Source: Rhopalosiphum padi
Taxonomy: Eukaryota; Arthropoda; Insecta; Hemiptera; Aphididae
Reading direction: 5' to 3'
Assembly: GCF_020882245.1 (NCBI RefSeq)
Contig: NC_083597.1
Location: 74,440,152-74,504,151, forward strand
Length of the DNA: 64,000 nt
The position numbers were made by a program, and so were the translations under genes. Shown in pieces: positions 43,301-58,300 of the stretch. Positions within the stretch are counted from its first letter, which is position 1, and each line of letters begins with the position of its first letter. The notes beneath the pieces are model-generated. The model had not been told where the DNA came from and did no database searches. It saw only the letters and a list, made by a program, of their open reading frames with translations.

Positions 43301-46300
43301 GCACCGTTATACCAACCGACAATAACCACAGTAAGCTATTGTTTTATCGTGTATACGTTTGTAAGTTATATTAGGACATTAAATATCAGCAAACCACGCG
43401 TCCACGTACTTGTATTAATTTTGATATATGTTTATTTTCTGCTATACTCGTCTGTTGCCGGACCACAGTCACGTGCGCGTTTGACACGTACGGTGTCCAA
43501 CTGCACAACAAACTTATAATGTACGTAATCTGGTTGATTTGGATTTTCAATCCTGTAAAAATGCGTGTTCCGTCTTTCCGGGCGGCACGCGTAAGAGGAT
43601 TCGAGGATAGAACTCAGCAAGGGTACAGACACGGAATCCCACCACCCCGCAACCGTTACCCAAGTGTTTTAGAATTGGCAATTCCCACGGGTCCGGTATT
43701 ATTATTACGTAATATAATATATGGCGGTCGATTTATTTTGTGGAGCGAGTAGACAGTGACTGATATTCTAAGATCTCTACTGTTTTGCTTAGACTACGTC
43801 CTACCCTATAATTCGTTGCGTTTCGTTCGTACCAGAGTACCTTGATATTAATATTATATTATATTATATTATTGTGCTACCTAGCTCATCTTTGCGATTG
43901 AAAAGCGATTCGTATTCCTGCCGCTCGAGGATAGGATAAAGTAATGATTTATTTTTTTTCTTACTACCGTTTACCGCATTCCATAGGTAGGAAATCGTAA
44001 AATAGTATGGCATTCAATGAGAGAAAAATGTTGTCATCTCGTGATCATAATATGCATAATATGCTTTATCTAAGGCAATCAGGTTTTTTTTTTTATTGAC
44101 ATTGAATAATTCTACGTGTGTTAGTATTTTTTTAGATCTTATTATAAACTTGTACCTAAATATTATTCAATTGACGCAATAAGTGTCAATAATATTTTTA
44201 GACCGAAGCATTCAAGCTAACGAAATGTGTAAACTTTAAACTACAATATTATAGGTAGTTTCGGAAAATAATTGTTCAGTTCATTCTGCACCCGTTTTGA
44301 ATAATCGTACGAAAATGTCCGTGTTTAGTCATCATAAATTCATAACTCGTGTTGGTTAGGTATACGAACTGTCACTACTCACTAATTATATCTAATTACC
44401 TAATAATGTAATACAAAAAGAATCGTTCCGCTTTCGAGCTTTATACGATAGGTCATTGATTGATTCAGTTAAACATTTTATCTATTTATAACATAATGTA
44501 TTTTATTCTTTTAATGTTACAACGTCTATTTAATACCACGTTTTATTATAATATGATGTACACTTGTGTACATCGTGCTACTAAAGAGATCACCTATGTT
44601 GTTATCAGCGTATTATGGTTAATATTTAATGTTTTATTATTCGGATATAAAAATGTTATTAGGTATTTATTTATTTTAGGGAATTAAAGCATGTCTAACT
44701 TTTAAAAAACGAGAAGGGCTAGTTTATTTTTATGGAACCATGTTGTGCAGACAAAAATAATTATAATATCTGTATTTATTTTATCCAACTACATTTGTAA
44801 TTTTATTGTAAATATAAACTTAAGTATATATTATGATATTACCTCGTATAATCATTGGCCAAACTTAAAAATAAGTGATTATGGGCTAACAATATGCTCG
44901 ATTCATTTTACAAAATATTTAATAAATCAATAAAATATGGCATTTTTAAGATTAACTTTTTAAATCATTTGAATATTTTAGAAACAAATTAAAGGCTGTC
45001 CAGTTAATAATGGTATATAGTATTTTTAATATGCAGTTTCATTTTAATTAAAAAATTATAAAATATTATAGTGGTGTTTGACTATACTCGTATATATTTT
45101 ATAGTTAATGATTTATTTATTAACATAATAATATAATTTATGATATTTACATATCTTTTATATTATAAAACTATTAGTGGCTACCCATTACTGATGGAAT
45201 ATGCATGTAAGTTTTGCTTACATTTACGAAGCCTATGCAATATATTCGATGAACAGATTCGGTTTAAGTTGTTGTACCACATATACTACTTAATAAATAC
45301 AAAACTCGTCGACCTCAGTGTTACATTAAAATAAAGATGAGATTAGGAAAAAGCAATTTCTCCAAAATTAGTCTTACAGCCTACCAAAAAAATATAAGCT
45401 TATTTATGACTTATACGACGAATGTCATTAATATATAATTGGCAGTTCAAGGAGAGCAGGTTACAGGTAATAGATATAGATGTATTAGCTGGATTGTTTC
45501 TATCTTTAAAGATCTTTATAGTTTTTATTTTAATTATTACATAAAATTTATATTTTAAGTTTTTAGCATAAATTCTTTAAAATATGTCATGTATGAGTAT
45601 AATATTAACGACCTTTGATAAACATTGATATAAATATAATCGAGTATCCGATTATTGGTCAAAATTATATTATATTACCCAATGAAAACAGTTGATACAT
45701 TTAAAATCATTTTATGGAGCTAAATAGTATCTTAAAAGTAATTTAAGGGAAAATAAGTATAAAAATGTAATTCACTAATAGTATGGTTTTTATACTAAAT
45801 TTTGATTATTTAGAAAGTCTGTAGTAACTGTACTTCATGTAGTTTAAATTTTATATTAGTGTATTTTTTAAGAATATGATATATAAAATGGCAAAATATA
45901 AAAGAAATCAATCTATTGAGCTACTGTAATTTTTTTAAATTAATTGGTTTTGGTTCAAGCTATTACCCAACTAATTATTTTATTTTTGGTTTATATAGCT
46001 TTATAGTATTTAAAAAATTATTATTAACTAACCTTAAAGCTAATGAAATATAATGTGATATATACACTTCTTCTATTAGATAATAATATAGAATATTTGT
46101 TATAAATATTAATAAAAAAAATAATATTTTTAAATCAAATATATCTTATATTATTTTCTACCAGTATTATATTTGACTTCTACACCACTTATTGTAATTG
46201 TAATTTTTAATTGATTTATAAAGTAGAACGTGTTAAGAAGACGTAGTTATCCATGTGTATATTCTTGGATTTACTAACGTATGTGTGCATGACATTGAAA

Positions 46301-49300
46301 ATTATACATTCAGAAGAATATATTTAACTCTATTATTTTTTATATTATTATAATGAATTTACCTATTATTAAACTTAAAAGATACATTTTAGTAGGACTC
46401 TACAATAGAGTTTACATAGATGTTTTATTTATTTATTTTGAAACAAGTAATCTGCATTTTATAATTATAAATATATGTAAATACAACATCGATCTTAACG
46501 TAAATAGCTCTATAAACAATGCCGTACAACAACTTGTATATTTTAAAATAGTTTTCAATTTAAATTATTAAACGAATACAATATTAAACTTATTGTTCAT
46601 ACATATTATATATTATTATATATTCCATGATATTCGTTTGCAAAACATATAATGAAAAAAACATTTATTTTGTATTACATCTGTTGTTTAACTAAATATT
46701 ACTTTATTATTAGTATTAGGTTTTTGACAAATACCTATACAAAACTTGGTGTTATCCGAACACTATTATATTTTAATACGCATATTCCTACAATATGTAA
46801 TAGCATACTGAGCGCACCTACATGATGGTTCAATAAAATATAGGTAGGTAATTCACCATGTGAATGCACTAGTCTGAGTTGAATTTCTAAGTGGTGATTA
46901 TGAGTGCTCTAGCTCGTGTGATGAATTCGACCAGTTGGTTCTCACAGTGAATAAATGTAGGACACAAATGCCAACACGATTATAATTTTTAAAATTCCAT
47001 TTTGTGTTAAAGAATAACAACGGTTACATTTTATTGGAATCGGGACAAAAAAAAACAGTTTAACGTTCATTGGCAAAATTGCAAGGATAATAAAATAAGT
47101 ATATTATTTAGGTATACGCGCCGAGTAAAATCAAAACATTCGTGTTGCTACACGTAGTTGAATTCTTAGAAGAATATATTTTTATATACGTATACAATAC
47201 ATATAAGAATATAATAAAGGTCATATTATGATTTGAATAGTGTAGTCAAGTATTAAATTTAAACGTTTTAGAAAGACAAAAATCTGCATGTAACAAATCC
47301 AATATATATGTATTAAATTAAAATCACCGAATTAGTAGAAATTTAATTTAACTATATGTCGGAAGATTGGAAGAATTTATTTAATATACACCCACACATC
47401 GAATGTCGAAAGTCCATGATCTATGTCACTTTATTATTACTGTTAAATTTTAAGATTATAATAAATGCATTTTAAAATATATATATATATATATATATAT
47501 ATTAAATAAGGTTATATTATTATCAATTTTTTGTACGTACTTTTCTAATAAAAATATAATTAATTGATTAATTATTAATTTGTCACTAGCAATTTAGTTT
47601 ACAAAATTGTCCAATTTCTAGTTAAATTGTATAAAGAAATACTCAAAATTAACTTGTAATTTATGTTATGGTAGTAACAACGAAAATATAAAGTTACATT
47701 TTGCAATATAATATCTTGAACGAATCTTATATTTCAAATATTGCTTACGTGATGTTTAAAAATGTCTTATGTGTTAAAAATATTTAGAATTAAATATGTC
47801 CTACTTTAAATATATCATGCAATAATCAGAATTCAAATTTATTTAAAACTTGAACATTTAGGACATTATTTAATAATCTAATTAAACATTAATTTGAATA
47901 GAAACGAAATACTGATAATATTTTATCAATATTTTTTTAAGATATCTTTATTTAAAACTATAATAAAAAATGTATTTTATTTTAGATGTATTTAATACTG
48001 TTGTTTTCAATCGTGGGTATTCAGTTTGCTTATTCTCAGCAAACCAACCCAAATGATTTGGAAGTGGTACTTAACATTGAAGATAGCAATAAAACTCAAT
48101 ATCATGAGCAAAATTTTGATACCAGTATGTATTCCACAATCATTAATTACTATTATTATAATATATTTTATATCAAATTTGTTTCCGTTTTATAGTGGCC
48201 TATATATTCGGCTACGAAGTAGGTCCAAATGGTCAATTCCACCATGAAAATAAAGGTCCGGATGGATTCACATATGGTTGTTACGGATATGTAGATCCAG
48301 AAGGAAAATTACAAGCAACTCATTATATATCTGATGGCTGGGGATACAGAGTAGTCACACCGGGTGAATCTGTAGAAATTTTCCATCATAAGCATGATCC
48401 TGCTGATGAAAATCAAGCTAATGAAAGTTCTGAAGGAGGTTCTGAACATGAACATCATGGACACCACGGAGTGGTAACAGCATGGGGTGATCTTTATTTC
48501 CCAAAAGGATGTGGAGGAGGAAGACCAATTCAAGGAACTGGTCAATTAGGTGGATCAGGTTCTTCAGGATACCCCAGCTTTGTTGGAGTTGGTCAACCAG
48601 GACCAGCAGGTGCACCAGGTATGCAATTATAATTAAACCAATTAATAATTATTGTATTCTAACTAATAATTTGAAAAAATTGATAATTATATAAATATAT
48701 TTCAATAATAAAACTAGAATAAACATAGTAGACATTTTTTTTCAATTTAGATTAATTAATTAGGTGAAATTTTTCTAGAATTCAAAACCATTCATTTAAT
48801 AATATTTTTATTTTTATTTATAACTCATATAAAATACAAACAATTAAACATAAAAATAGGAATAAAAATATTTTTAATAATAATTTAATTAATATATCAT
48901 ATATCAATAAAAAAATATAAATAAATAAATGCAATTTATATAAATTCTCATATTAAAGGATCTTCCGGAGCTCCAGGATCACCAGGATCTGCTGGCACAC
49001 CAGGATACCCAGGTTCTTTTGGATACCCTGGTAAACCAGGATCACCTGGATCGCCAGGTTCACCAGGATCTCCTGGTTCTCCAGGTTCTCCAGGATCTCC
49101 TGGTTCTCCAGGCTCCCCAGGGTCCCCAGGTTCTTTGGGGTATCCTGCATCAAACGGGTCTCCAGGTTCACCAGGATCCCCGGGTTCATTTGGTAAACCA
49201 GGATATCCAGGCGCACCAGGCGCACCAGGCTCCCCAGGATCACCAGGATCACCAGGATCCCCAGGATCACCAGGATCATTTGGCTACCCAGGATCAGGAT

Positions 49301-52300
49301 CTCCGGGCTCACCAGGAGCTCCAGGCTCACCAGGATCACCAGGATACCCAGGATCACTTGGCTACCCAGGATCAGGATCTCCGGGCTCACCAGGAGCTCC
49401 GGGTTCACCAGGATCACCAGGATCTCCTGGATCACCAGGATATCCAGGATCACTAGGCTACCCAGGATCAGGATCGCCGGGCTCACCAGGATCCCCGGGT
49501 TCATTTGGTAAACCAGGATCTCCGGGCTCACCAGGAGCCCCAGGCTCACCAGGATCCCCAGGCTCACCAGGATCCCCAGGATACCCTGGATCACTTGGCT
49601 ACCCAGGTTCAGGATCTCCAGGCTCACCAGGATCACCAGGCTCACCAGGATATCCAGGACCACTTGGCTACCCTGGATCTGGATCTCCAGGCTCTCCAGG
49701 ATCTCCGGGCTCACCAGGCGCTCCGGGCACACCAGGATCACCGGGATCACCAGGATATCCAGGATCACTTGGCTACCCAGGATCAGGATCCCCCGGCTCA
49801 CCAGGAGCTCCGGGCTCACCAGGATCTCCTGGATACCCAGGATCACTTGGTTATCCAGCATCAGGATCTACAGGCTCACCAGGATCTCCGGGCTCACCAG
49901 GAGCTCCGGGCACACCAGGATCACCAGGATCACCGGGATCACCAGGATATCCAGGATCACTTGGCTACCCAGGATCAGGATCCCCAGGCTCACCAGGAGC
50001 TCCAGGCTCACCAGGATCCCCCGGATACCCAGGATCACTTGGTTATCCAGCATCAGGATCTCCAGGCTCACCAGGATCTCCAGGAACACCAGGATCTCCA
50101 GGCTCACCGGGAGCTCCGGGATCACCAGGCTATCCTGGTTCTTTGGGTTCAGGTAGTTCGTTAGGTTCTCCGGGAACCCCAGGTTCATTTGGTAAACCAG
50201 GATATCCAGGCTCACCAGGATCTCCAGGAGCACCGGGATCACCAGGATCACCAGGTTCACCTGGTTCTTTGGGATATCCCGGATCAAGTAAACCAGGATA
50301 TCCAGGCGCACCAGGATCAGGATATCCAGGATCACCAGGAGCTCCGGGATCTCCAGGATCCCCAGGATCACCTGGATCTCCAGGATCACTTAGCTACCCA
50401 GGATCATTTGGCTACCCAGGGTCACAAGGATCTCCAGGATCACCGGGCTCACCAGGATCTCCAGGAACACCAGGATACCCAGGATCACTTGGCTACCCAG
50501 GATCAGGATCACCAGGATCATTTGGCTACCCAGGCTCACAAGGATCTCCAGGAACACCAGGAGCTCCGGGCTCACCTGGATCCCCAGGTTCTTCTGGATC
50601 ATTAGGTTACCCAAGTGGTTATCCAGTATCATCAGGAACTCCAGGATCACCCGGAAAACCAGGATTGCCAGGAACTCCTGGATTACCAGGTAATACTTTT
50701 AATAGTTAAGATTTGAGTTAGGTCACTCCTACGAAAATTGGTGTGTGATTTAGATATTTAGCTTCTTATTTCATCTGTAAACGGTAGTTTTTAATATTTC
50801 AGATTTAGAGAAAATAATTACAGTATGTACTTTACACAACCTCATTGTCAACTTAAAAAATATTAATTAATTTAATATATTATAATCATGTCCATATAGG
50901 CATTTTTACATACAATTTATTTTTATTGATTAATTATATTTATATTACTTTATTAAGATCTTCATTAACTATTTAAACTTCTAAAGTATCTTTTATTTAA
51001 CTTTTTAAAAATTTTTCTTTTAAATAATCTATATTCTATACGAATAGTGTTATATCAAATATTTAATAAAACATAAAATGAAAGAAAAAATATTAAAAAT
51101 GGTTTAAATATTTATAAATTTAAATTATTTTTAGGTAAACCAGGTTCAGGGTTACCGGCAAGTCCATCTACAGTTTATCCAAGTTATCCAGGTAAATATA
51201 ATGTCATAGTATTTAAACATATATAATTATTTTATATTTAATATTAATATTAAATTTAAATCATTGTAAAATCATTGACCAGGTTATTATGATTGATAGG
51301 ATATTTTATTTTTAAAATTATTAAATATGTATAACAAAAAAAAACCATATTTAATTTGGAATACACATTAAGAACAATATGAATTAAGGTATTTTTTTAA
51401 ATATAATTCTGACAACTTTCATTTTTATATTGTCACAACAATTTTAATTCATTATACTAAAATTTAATATCTGTGTATGATAAGTAAATTGCATAGAATT
51501 CAATATTCAAAAGAACTAGAAATAACACTGTTTTATTATTTATAAAAATATTATATATTCTATATTCTTATTAATTAATCTGAAAATGTGTGTTTTTTAT
51601 AATATTTATAGGTTCTCCAGGTTCACCAGGATTACCAGGAACTCCCGGATTACCAGGTAAATATTAAAGTAAAGTTTTGCATAACATATTTAGAAAATTA
51701 ATTTTGTCATTTAGAGAAATTATTTCAGCAAATAGATTACAAATTTAGATAAATACTAAATTAATTATATTTTCAACTTATATTTTATAGGTAAACCAGG
51801 ATCTCCAGGCTATCCATCATATCAACAACCATTACCTTACCCCCCTTCATCTTATCCTAGTACATCAGGTAAATATATAATTAAATAATGAATCTAATAT
51901 ACATATTTTAACTCTATATGCTCAAAGTTTGAATTGTGTTATTATATTTGTTATACTTGTTCACGTATTATGTTTCTTCAAATTCTAAAACACTAGTAAT
52001 TAAAATGTTTAATATTATGTTTATTATTTTTTTTAAATAATCTAAAACAACAAATTGTATTAAGTTATATAATATGATTTTTTTTAAATTTTTCTTAGGC
52101 TCGTCAGGTTTACCAGGAACTCCAGGAATTCCAGGTTTGTACTTTATTAATAACTAACGTTACTAATGTATTATTAAATTAACTATTGTAAATAAAAAAG
52201 AATTATAGTCAATAGGCTTACAATTATTTGATGTTTATTAATAATTAAATATCATTAAACTATGGTAAATGAAACAAATTATTAATTTGTATATAGGAGC

Positions 52301-55300
52301 TCCAGGATTGCCAGGTTCACCAGGTTTGCCAGGATCATCTTCAAATAACAAACCATCTTCATACCCAAGTGTTTCAGGTAATTATATTATAATTTCTATA
52401 GTCTGTTTTAATGACTAGATAGGTATCTAATAAAAACTAACTATTTCTCAAATTGAATTTTAGGATCACCAGGATCACCAGGATCACCAGGTTCACCAGG
52501 ATTGCCAGGTATAAATTGAATTTGTTTTAACAAAAAAAAAAACAACTAATTAATATTTAAAAATGAATAAATAACAAGTATATTAGAATCAAATTTAGAA
52601 AATATTTAATAGAATGTTTAATTATTTTTACAGGAACACCAGGCTTTCCCGGTTCTTACCAAAAACCAACAACATACCCAGGAACAGTATACCCTAGTGG
52701 ACCAGGTAATTTAATAGGTTTTATTAAATTAAAACAATTTAATCTTGAAAATGTATCTTTATATTTTTACCAGGATCCCCGGGATCACCAGGCACTCCAG
52801 GTTACCCAGGATCACCAGGTATAAATAACCATTTTTATTAGTTATTTTTTTTATAGTGTGTGTGATAAAACATACTAAAACATAAATGTTAATATTCATT
52901 AATGAGTTTGTTTTATTTTAATAACACATATTGTGATTTAATTCAAAGTTTAACAACTTTTAATGTATATATATAATTTACTAATTTTTAATTATGTTGG
53001 CCAACTAGGAACCCCAGGATTACCAGGTTCTTCATACATCAAACCTTCATACCCTGTAGCCCCAGGTAATAAGCAACATAAAAATAATTAGATATTTAAT
53101 AAATTTATCTAATTTATACATTAATATTATACTAATTTCAGTATCTCCTGGATCACCAGGATCTCCGGGTTCTCCAGGTTCTCCAGGTCTACCAGGTAAA
53201 TACAATATATTATCTCTAAATAATATAATATAATAAATTATTTAGTGTATCGCATTTGGAATAGCATGTTATAACAATGTAACTCATACTAACACATATT
53301 ATTTAAGATATCCCTCAGTAATTACTAAAGGTCAAATTATTTTTTACATAGAGTTAAAAGTTTAGTTATAATTTTGAAGTGTTTTAGAATTCTTAAAATG
53401 TAAAATTTAAATAATGTAGATTATACAATTATATATATATAATACATAACTTTCATTATACATTCAACTAATGACCAAATTATTAAATTATGTTTAAGTC
53501 TTTTAAGATATTCATAAATATCATTCTTAAATAAAATTTAGGCAGCAAAATTTTATTGCTACCTAGATTAAAATAATTTATTTTATGATTAGGGATTTAG
53601 GTACAAAATAACATGTTTGTGATATAAATCTTTAATTTATAACCCAACTACAAGATAAATTTAAATTAAATTAAAAATATCTAATTTTAATTAATTATAT
53701 TAAAGGAAAACCAGGATCTTACGTTCCACAATCTACATATCCAGGATCATCTTATCCAGGTACCCCAGGTATAAAATAATAGTTATTATTTCTTCTGTAA
53801 AATTTCAAAATTATTTTCATATAAAATATTTTATCTTGTATTTATAAATAATGTAATAATATATTAATTTAATATAAACTCTTTTTTTTTCACTAGGTCA
53901 ACCAGGAACTCCAGGATTACCAGGATTACCAGGTATGTGTTAATTTGAAATAAATTAAATTTATTATTGATGTAAAATTATATTTATTTTAAACAAAACA
54001 TGATTTTTAATATTTTTTTTTTCATAAAAATTAAAAAGGTAAACCAGGAGCAACAGTCTTACCAAGTACACCATCGTATGAAAAACCACAGCCAACTTAT
54101 CAAAAACCAAATGCAGGATACCCCGGAAGTCCAGGTAAATTGATATATAATCTAATAGAATACAATTTATACATTTTATAAAAATATCATCATAATTTAT
54201 TTATATTTGTATTCTAAAATAAAATATTATATTTTCAGGTCAACCAGGTACTCCAGGTTTACCAGGAACTCCAGGATTACCAGGTACAATTTCATATCCA
54301 AAACCAACACCACCGTCAGCATATCCCGTAGGACCAGGTAATGCAATAATATACACAAATAAAAATAGGTTTCCTTAAATGGCTTAAATAGACATGTTTC
54401 TTTCTAATAAAAATTGTAATACTTCTATTAAAGTATAATACAACCTCTTGCTTAAACACACACATATGTATACTGTATATTTATATTATATAGGTATATA
54501 ATAATATATCAGTTATAAATAAACAAATATAAATATTGTGTTAACAAACATTTAAATATACATTTTTAAAAGTATATTATTATACTTTAAAATTGTACAT
54601 ACAAATTGTAACCTTTTTATAACTAACTATAATCAAACTAATACTTGTATTATTATTTTTTTTTTTATTGACCACGTGCAACTTCAACAACTAAATGCAA
54701 TAGTTTCAACATTTTTATTTTTTATAAAACCTATAATTACATAAAGTTATTTTTTTAAATATAAATGTAAAATTAATTTGATTTCTTACTTTGAATTTAT
54801 TATTATATTTGTTTTTCCCGTACACCATCTTTGAAGAAAATAATGAAGTTGTTCAATATTTCTGGGTAATAGTCTCCATATAGGTTCGAGTGAATGTTGT
54901 ACTTTAATTATGTATTTTCTCATAATAGTTGGTCTGTAAAGATTTGTTTGACTGTTATTGTTATTTTATATGAATTGAAGGTTAATTATTATAAATGTAT
55001 AATATATAATACCATATTGATATAAAATCCGTATAATATCTATTTACATTTATATTGTAAACATAAATTTTATCTTTATTATTTATTTAGTTTTACCTAA
55101 TTCCAATATAGTTTTTTAATTATAATTTCCAAATATATCAATATAAATTAATAACATACAATTAATTTTACTAAAAAAAAAAAAGTTTAATATTACAATT
55201 AGATAATTTATATATATTAAATAGATATGACCGCTAACTATAAGTATAACATTCTTATGTTTTAATTAGCATAAATATAAATCAGACACTTATGATTTAA

Positions 55301-58300
55301 TTAATATATGTTTTTTTAGATTTATTTATATTTATGACTTAGATCAAAAACTATCGAATCAAATTAACACATAATGTAATACAAATTATTCAAAACAAAT
55401 AAGAAATGTTTATATAATCATTAACATAAACATAATATAATTTTAACATAAATAAATATTATATTAACATAAAATACTATTATTATCTTCTAATTTATTT
55501 ATTTACTTATTAAAATAACATTTTACAGGTAAACCAGGATCCCCGGGATCTCCAGGACTTCCAGGTAATTTTATTAAAAATAATATCTTAATATGAACGT
55601 TCAAAAAAATTTAATATAGAAACGGATTTTATAAATCTCTTCAATCACAATATTAATTGTATAAAACGAAAAAAATCATTAAATATGTATACATTTATTT
55701 TATTTACTAATTAGCACGTTAAATAAGTACCTACTATTCATAACAACGGCTATACTAAATCTAGTAAATCACATTTGATGGTTTGCTACATATTAGTGAA
55801 CAATTAAAAATAACAGTTCAATTATATCAAATATAATTTTTGTTCTATTTAACCTTTTTTTTTTATATAAACAAGTTTATTATTTTTATAGGTCAACCAG
55901 GAACACCAGGTTTACCCGGGTCTATATACCAACCCTCATATCAAAAACCGTCTTCAAATAACCAATATGGAAATCCGTCTCCATATCCAGGATCTTCTTA
56001 TCCCGGAAGTCAAGGTTAATAATTTAAACTTTAATAAATAACTTTAAAAATATACGTAAATATATGAAAAATGGCTTTTAATTTAATATTTAGTTCAAAA
56101 ATAATAATTAAATAATATTTTTTTTTAGGACTACCCGGAACGCCAGGATTACCAGGTAAATATTATTCATTTAATATTATAGAAATCATTATTTTACATT
56201 TTAAACAAAAAATATTATTAGAATGTATTGGTTTAATAATAATAGAATTGTTAAAGTAAAAATATATATTTTTTTAAATTAAGGTCAACCTGGTACACCT
56301 GGAACACCAGGCTCAGCTTATCCAGGTTCTACATTGAATCAAAAACCCAATTATCAATCTGTTAAACCAAGCTCACAGGGTTATCCGGGTTCTTCATACC
56401 CAGGAAGTCCAGGTATAAATATTTGAAAATGTATAGTTATAATCAACAAACAATCAATAGAAATAATAAAATCGAAATAATTAAATAACTTTTAAATTGT
56501 TTTGTGTTCTAGGACAACCAGGCACTCCAGGATTGCCAGGTAAATAGCATTATAATAGTTCTTATACTATAATTAAAAAAAAAAAAAAATACTTAAATCA
56601 AATGCATTAAATTAAAAAAAAAATGTTTATAACTTCAAAACTACTTTATGAAACTTAATTTTATAGTAACGGTTTCTGGACAGCGCATCGTTAAAATTGA
56701 CTATTCGTAAAAAAAGACAAAAATAAAAGAGTGTTATTGGTCAAATTTATAATTCATTAAAAATTTAATTTATCAAATAATACACATTTTTCGTTTTTTT
56801 TTTTTGAAGTACTACTTTTATTTTACGCATTAAATTAATTATAATTAAGGTATTCCTTTATTTTCAAATTGTCATCTTAAATAATATAATATGTGTACAT
56901 AAGCATTTTATACATATATACCAATATAGAACACTCTTTTTTATTTTCTATGAAATATTTTTGACGAGCTGTACTCAATCCTAAAATAGTATAATAACAT
57001 GATATTTATACGTTAATTATTGGTTTCAACATTTATTTTATATTACATAAATTTTAGTAAGTAAAATTAATTAAATTATTTATTTCAGAAATATTACTAT
57101 GTATTTGAATTTGTTTTTATAGAAGGAGAAATATCTTTTTTTATAATTTATTATAAAGTCCAGTTTTAAGCACCTTCATATTCTTATATTATTTTATTCA
57201 TAGATCACACAATTATTTATTTAGTTTTTATAATTTTTTTTTAATATAATTTTAGGTCAACCAGGAACCCCAGGTATACCATCTTATCAAAAACCAAATC
57301 CGCCAACAACATATCCAGTTCAGCCCACATATCCTTCACAACCATCTTATACTGGTTATCCTGGAAGCGCAGGTAAATAAAATTAAAAACAAATTTGTTG
57401 AAATATTATCCTAAATATGTATATATCTGAAATTAAATTACTCTATTATGTCTAATAACTGTTCAAGGCAATTTTAAAATATTTAATTGTATTTAAGTTA
57501 TGTATTTATTCATAATTTTGATTTTTTTTTAGGTCAACCAGGAAAGCCAGGTATTCCTGGTACTCCAGGTACACCCGGAATTCCCGCAGGACCATCTTAC
57601 CAAAAACCTACACCTCCTGCTGGATACCCAGGATCTCCTGGAACACCAGGTATATTCAAATATATTTATTAATCTAGATATTTAAACAAACTTTAGTTGC
57701 TTATGTCTATTTACTACTATAATTATTGGTAACTGATATATATTTTTTTTATTTCAAAGTAGTTTTCAAATTATAAAACATTTGATTTATTAGTAATTAT
57801 CCATCTATTATAATATCAATTATAAATATGAATATAAATGTATATAATATTTTTAATATTTATTCTTACTCTAACTTTTTTTTAATTCGAGTATCTTACT
57901 GATTTTGATACAAGTATACTTACGTCTTATATTTATTATAGGACAACCAGGAACTCCTGGGCTCCCAGGCAAACCAGGCCAATCATTTGGACAAAATCCT
58001 CAAGGGTTGGTTGACTATGGAAAACCTAATCTATCATCAGGATATCCCGGATTTACAGGTAAAATATTATAAAAAAGTTATTTTTAGCATTTTAGTTATT
58101 TAGGATTTCTATAAAAAAACATTTTTAGTGTAATAAAATTAGGAAAATTAATCAATTTAGAATTTTGATGTTGACAAAAATGTAAAAAATATGGTTTTTG
58201 ATATTAAATATCAAACATTGTACTGTAATTGAAAAATATCTAATTCATAGTTTTGATCATTGATACATTTTGTTGAAGTCTTAGTAATGTAATATTTGTA

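Larger units (their letters stand above)
28362..47985 (+). other. Presumed intron 1 (about 19.6 kb)
   Basis: Donor GTGAGT, acceptor TTTTATTTTAG followed by ATG. No open frame inside is convincing as a separate gene. The stretch is mostly AT-rich, with simple repeats, a degenerate interspersed repeat at about 38.15-38.57 kb, and GC-richer islands at 36.8-37.3, 39.7-42.3 and 43.4-43.8 kb. Confidence 0.45.

Noticed and set aside
48953..49861. A 302-codon minus-strand open frame, and similar long frames in the other + frames, over the Gly-Ser-Pro array
   Set aside because: The 9-bp repeat has few stops in any frame, so long frames are automatic. Their Ile/Leu/Val or His/Gln repeats mirror the real frame, and only the Gly-X-Pro frame links to splice sites at both ends in phase.
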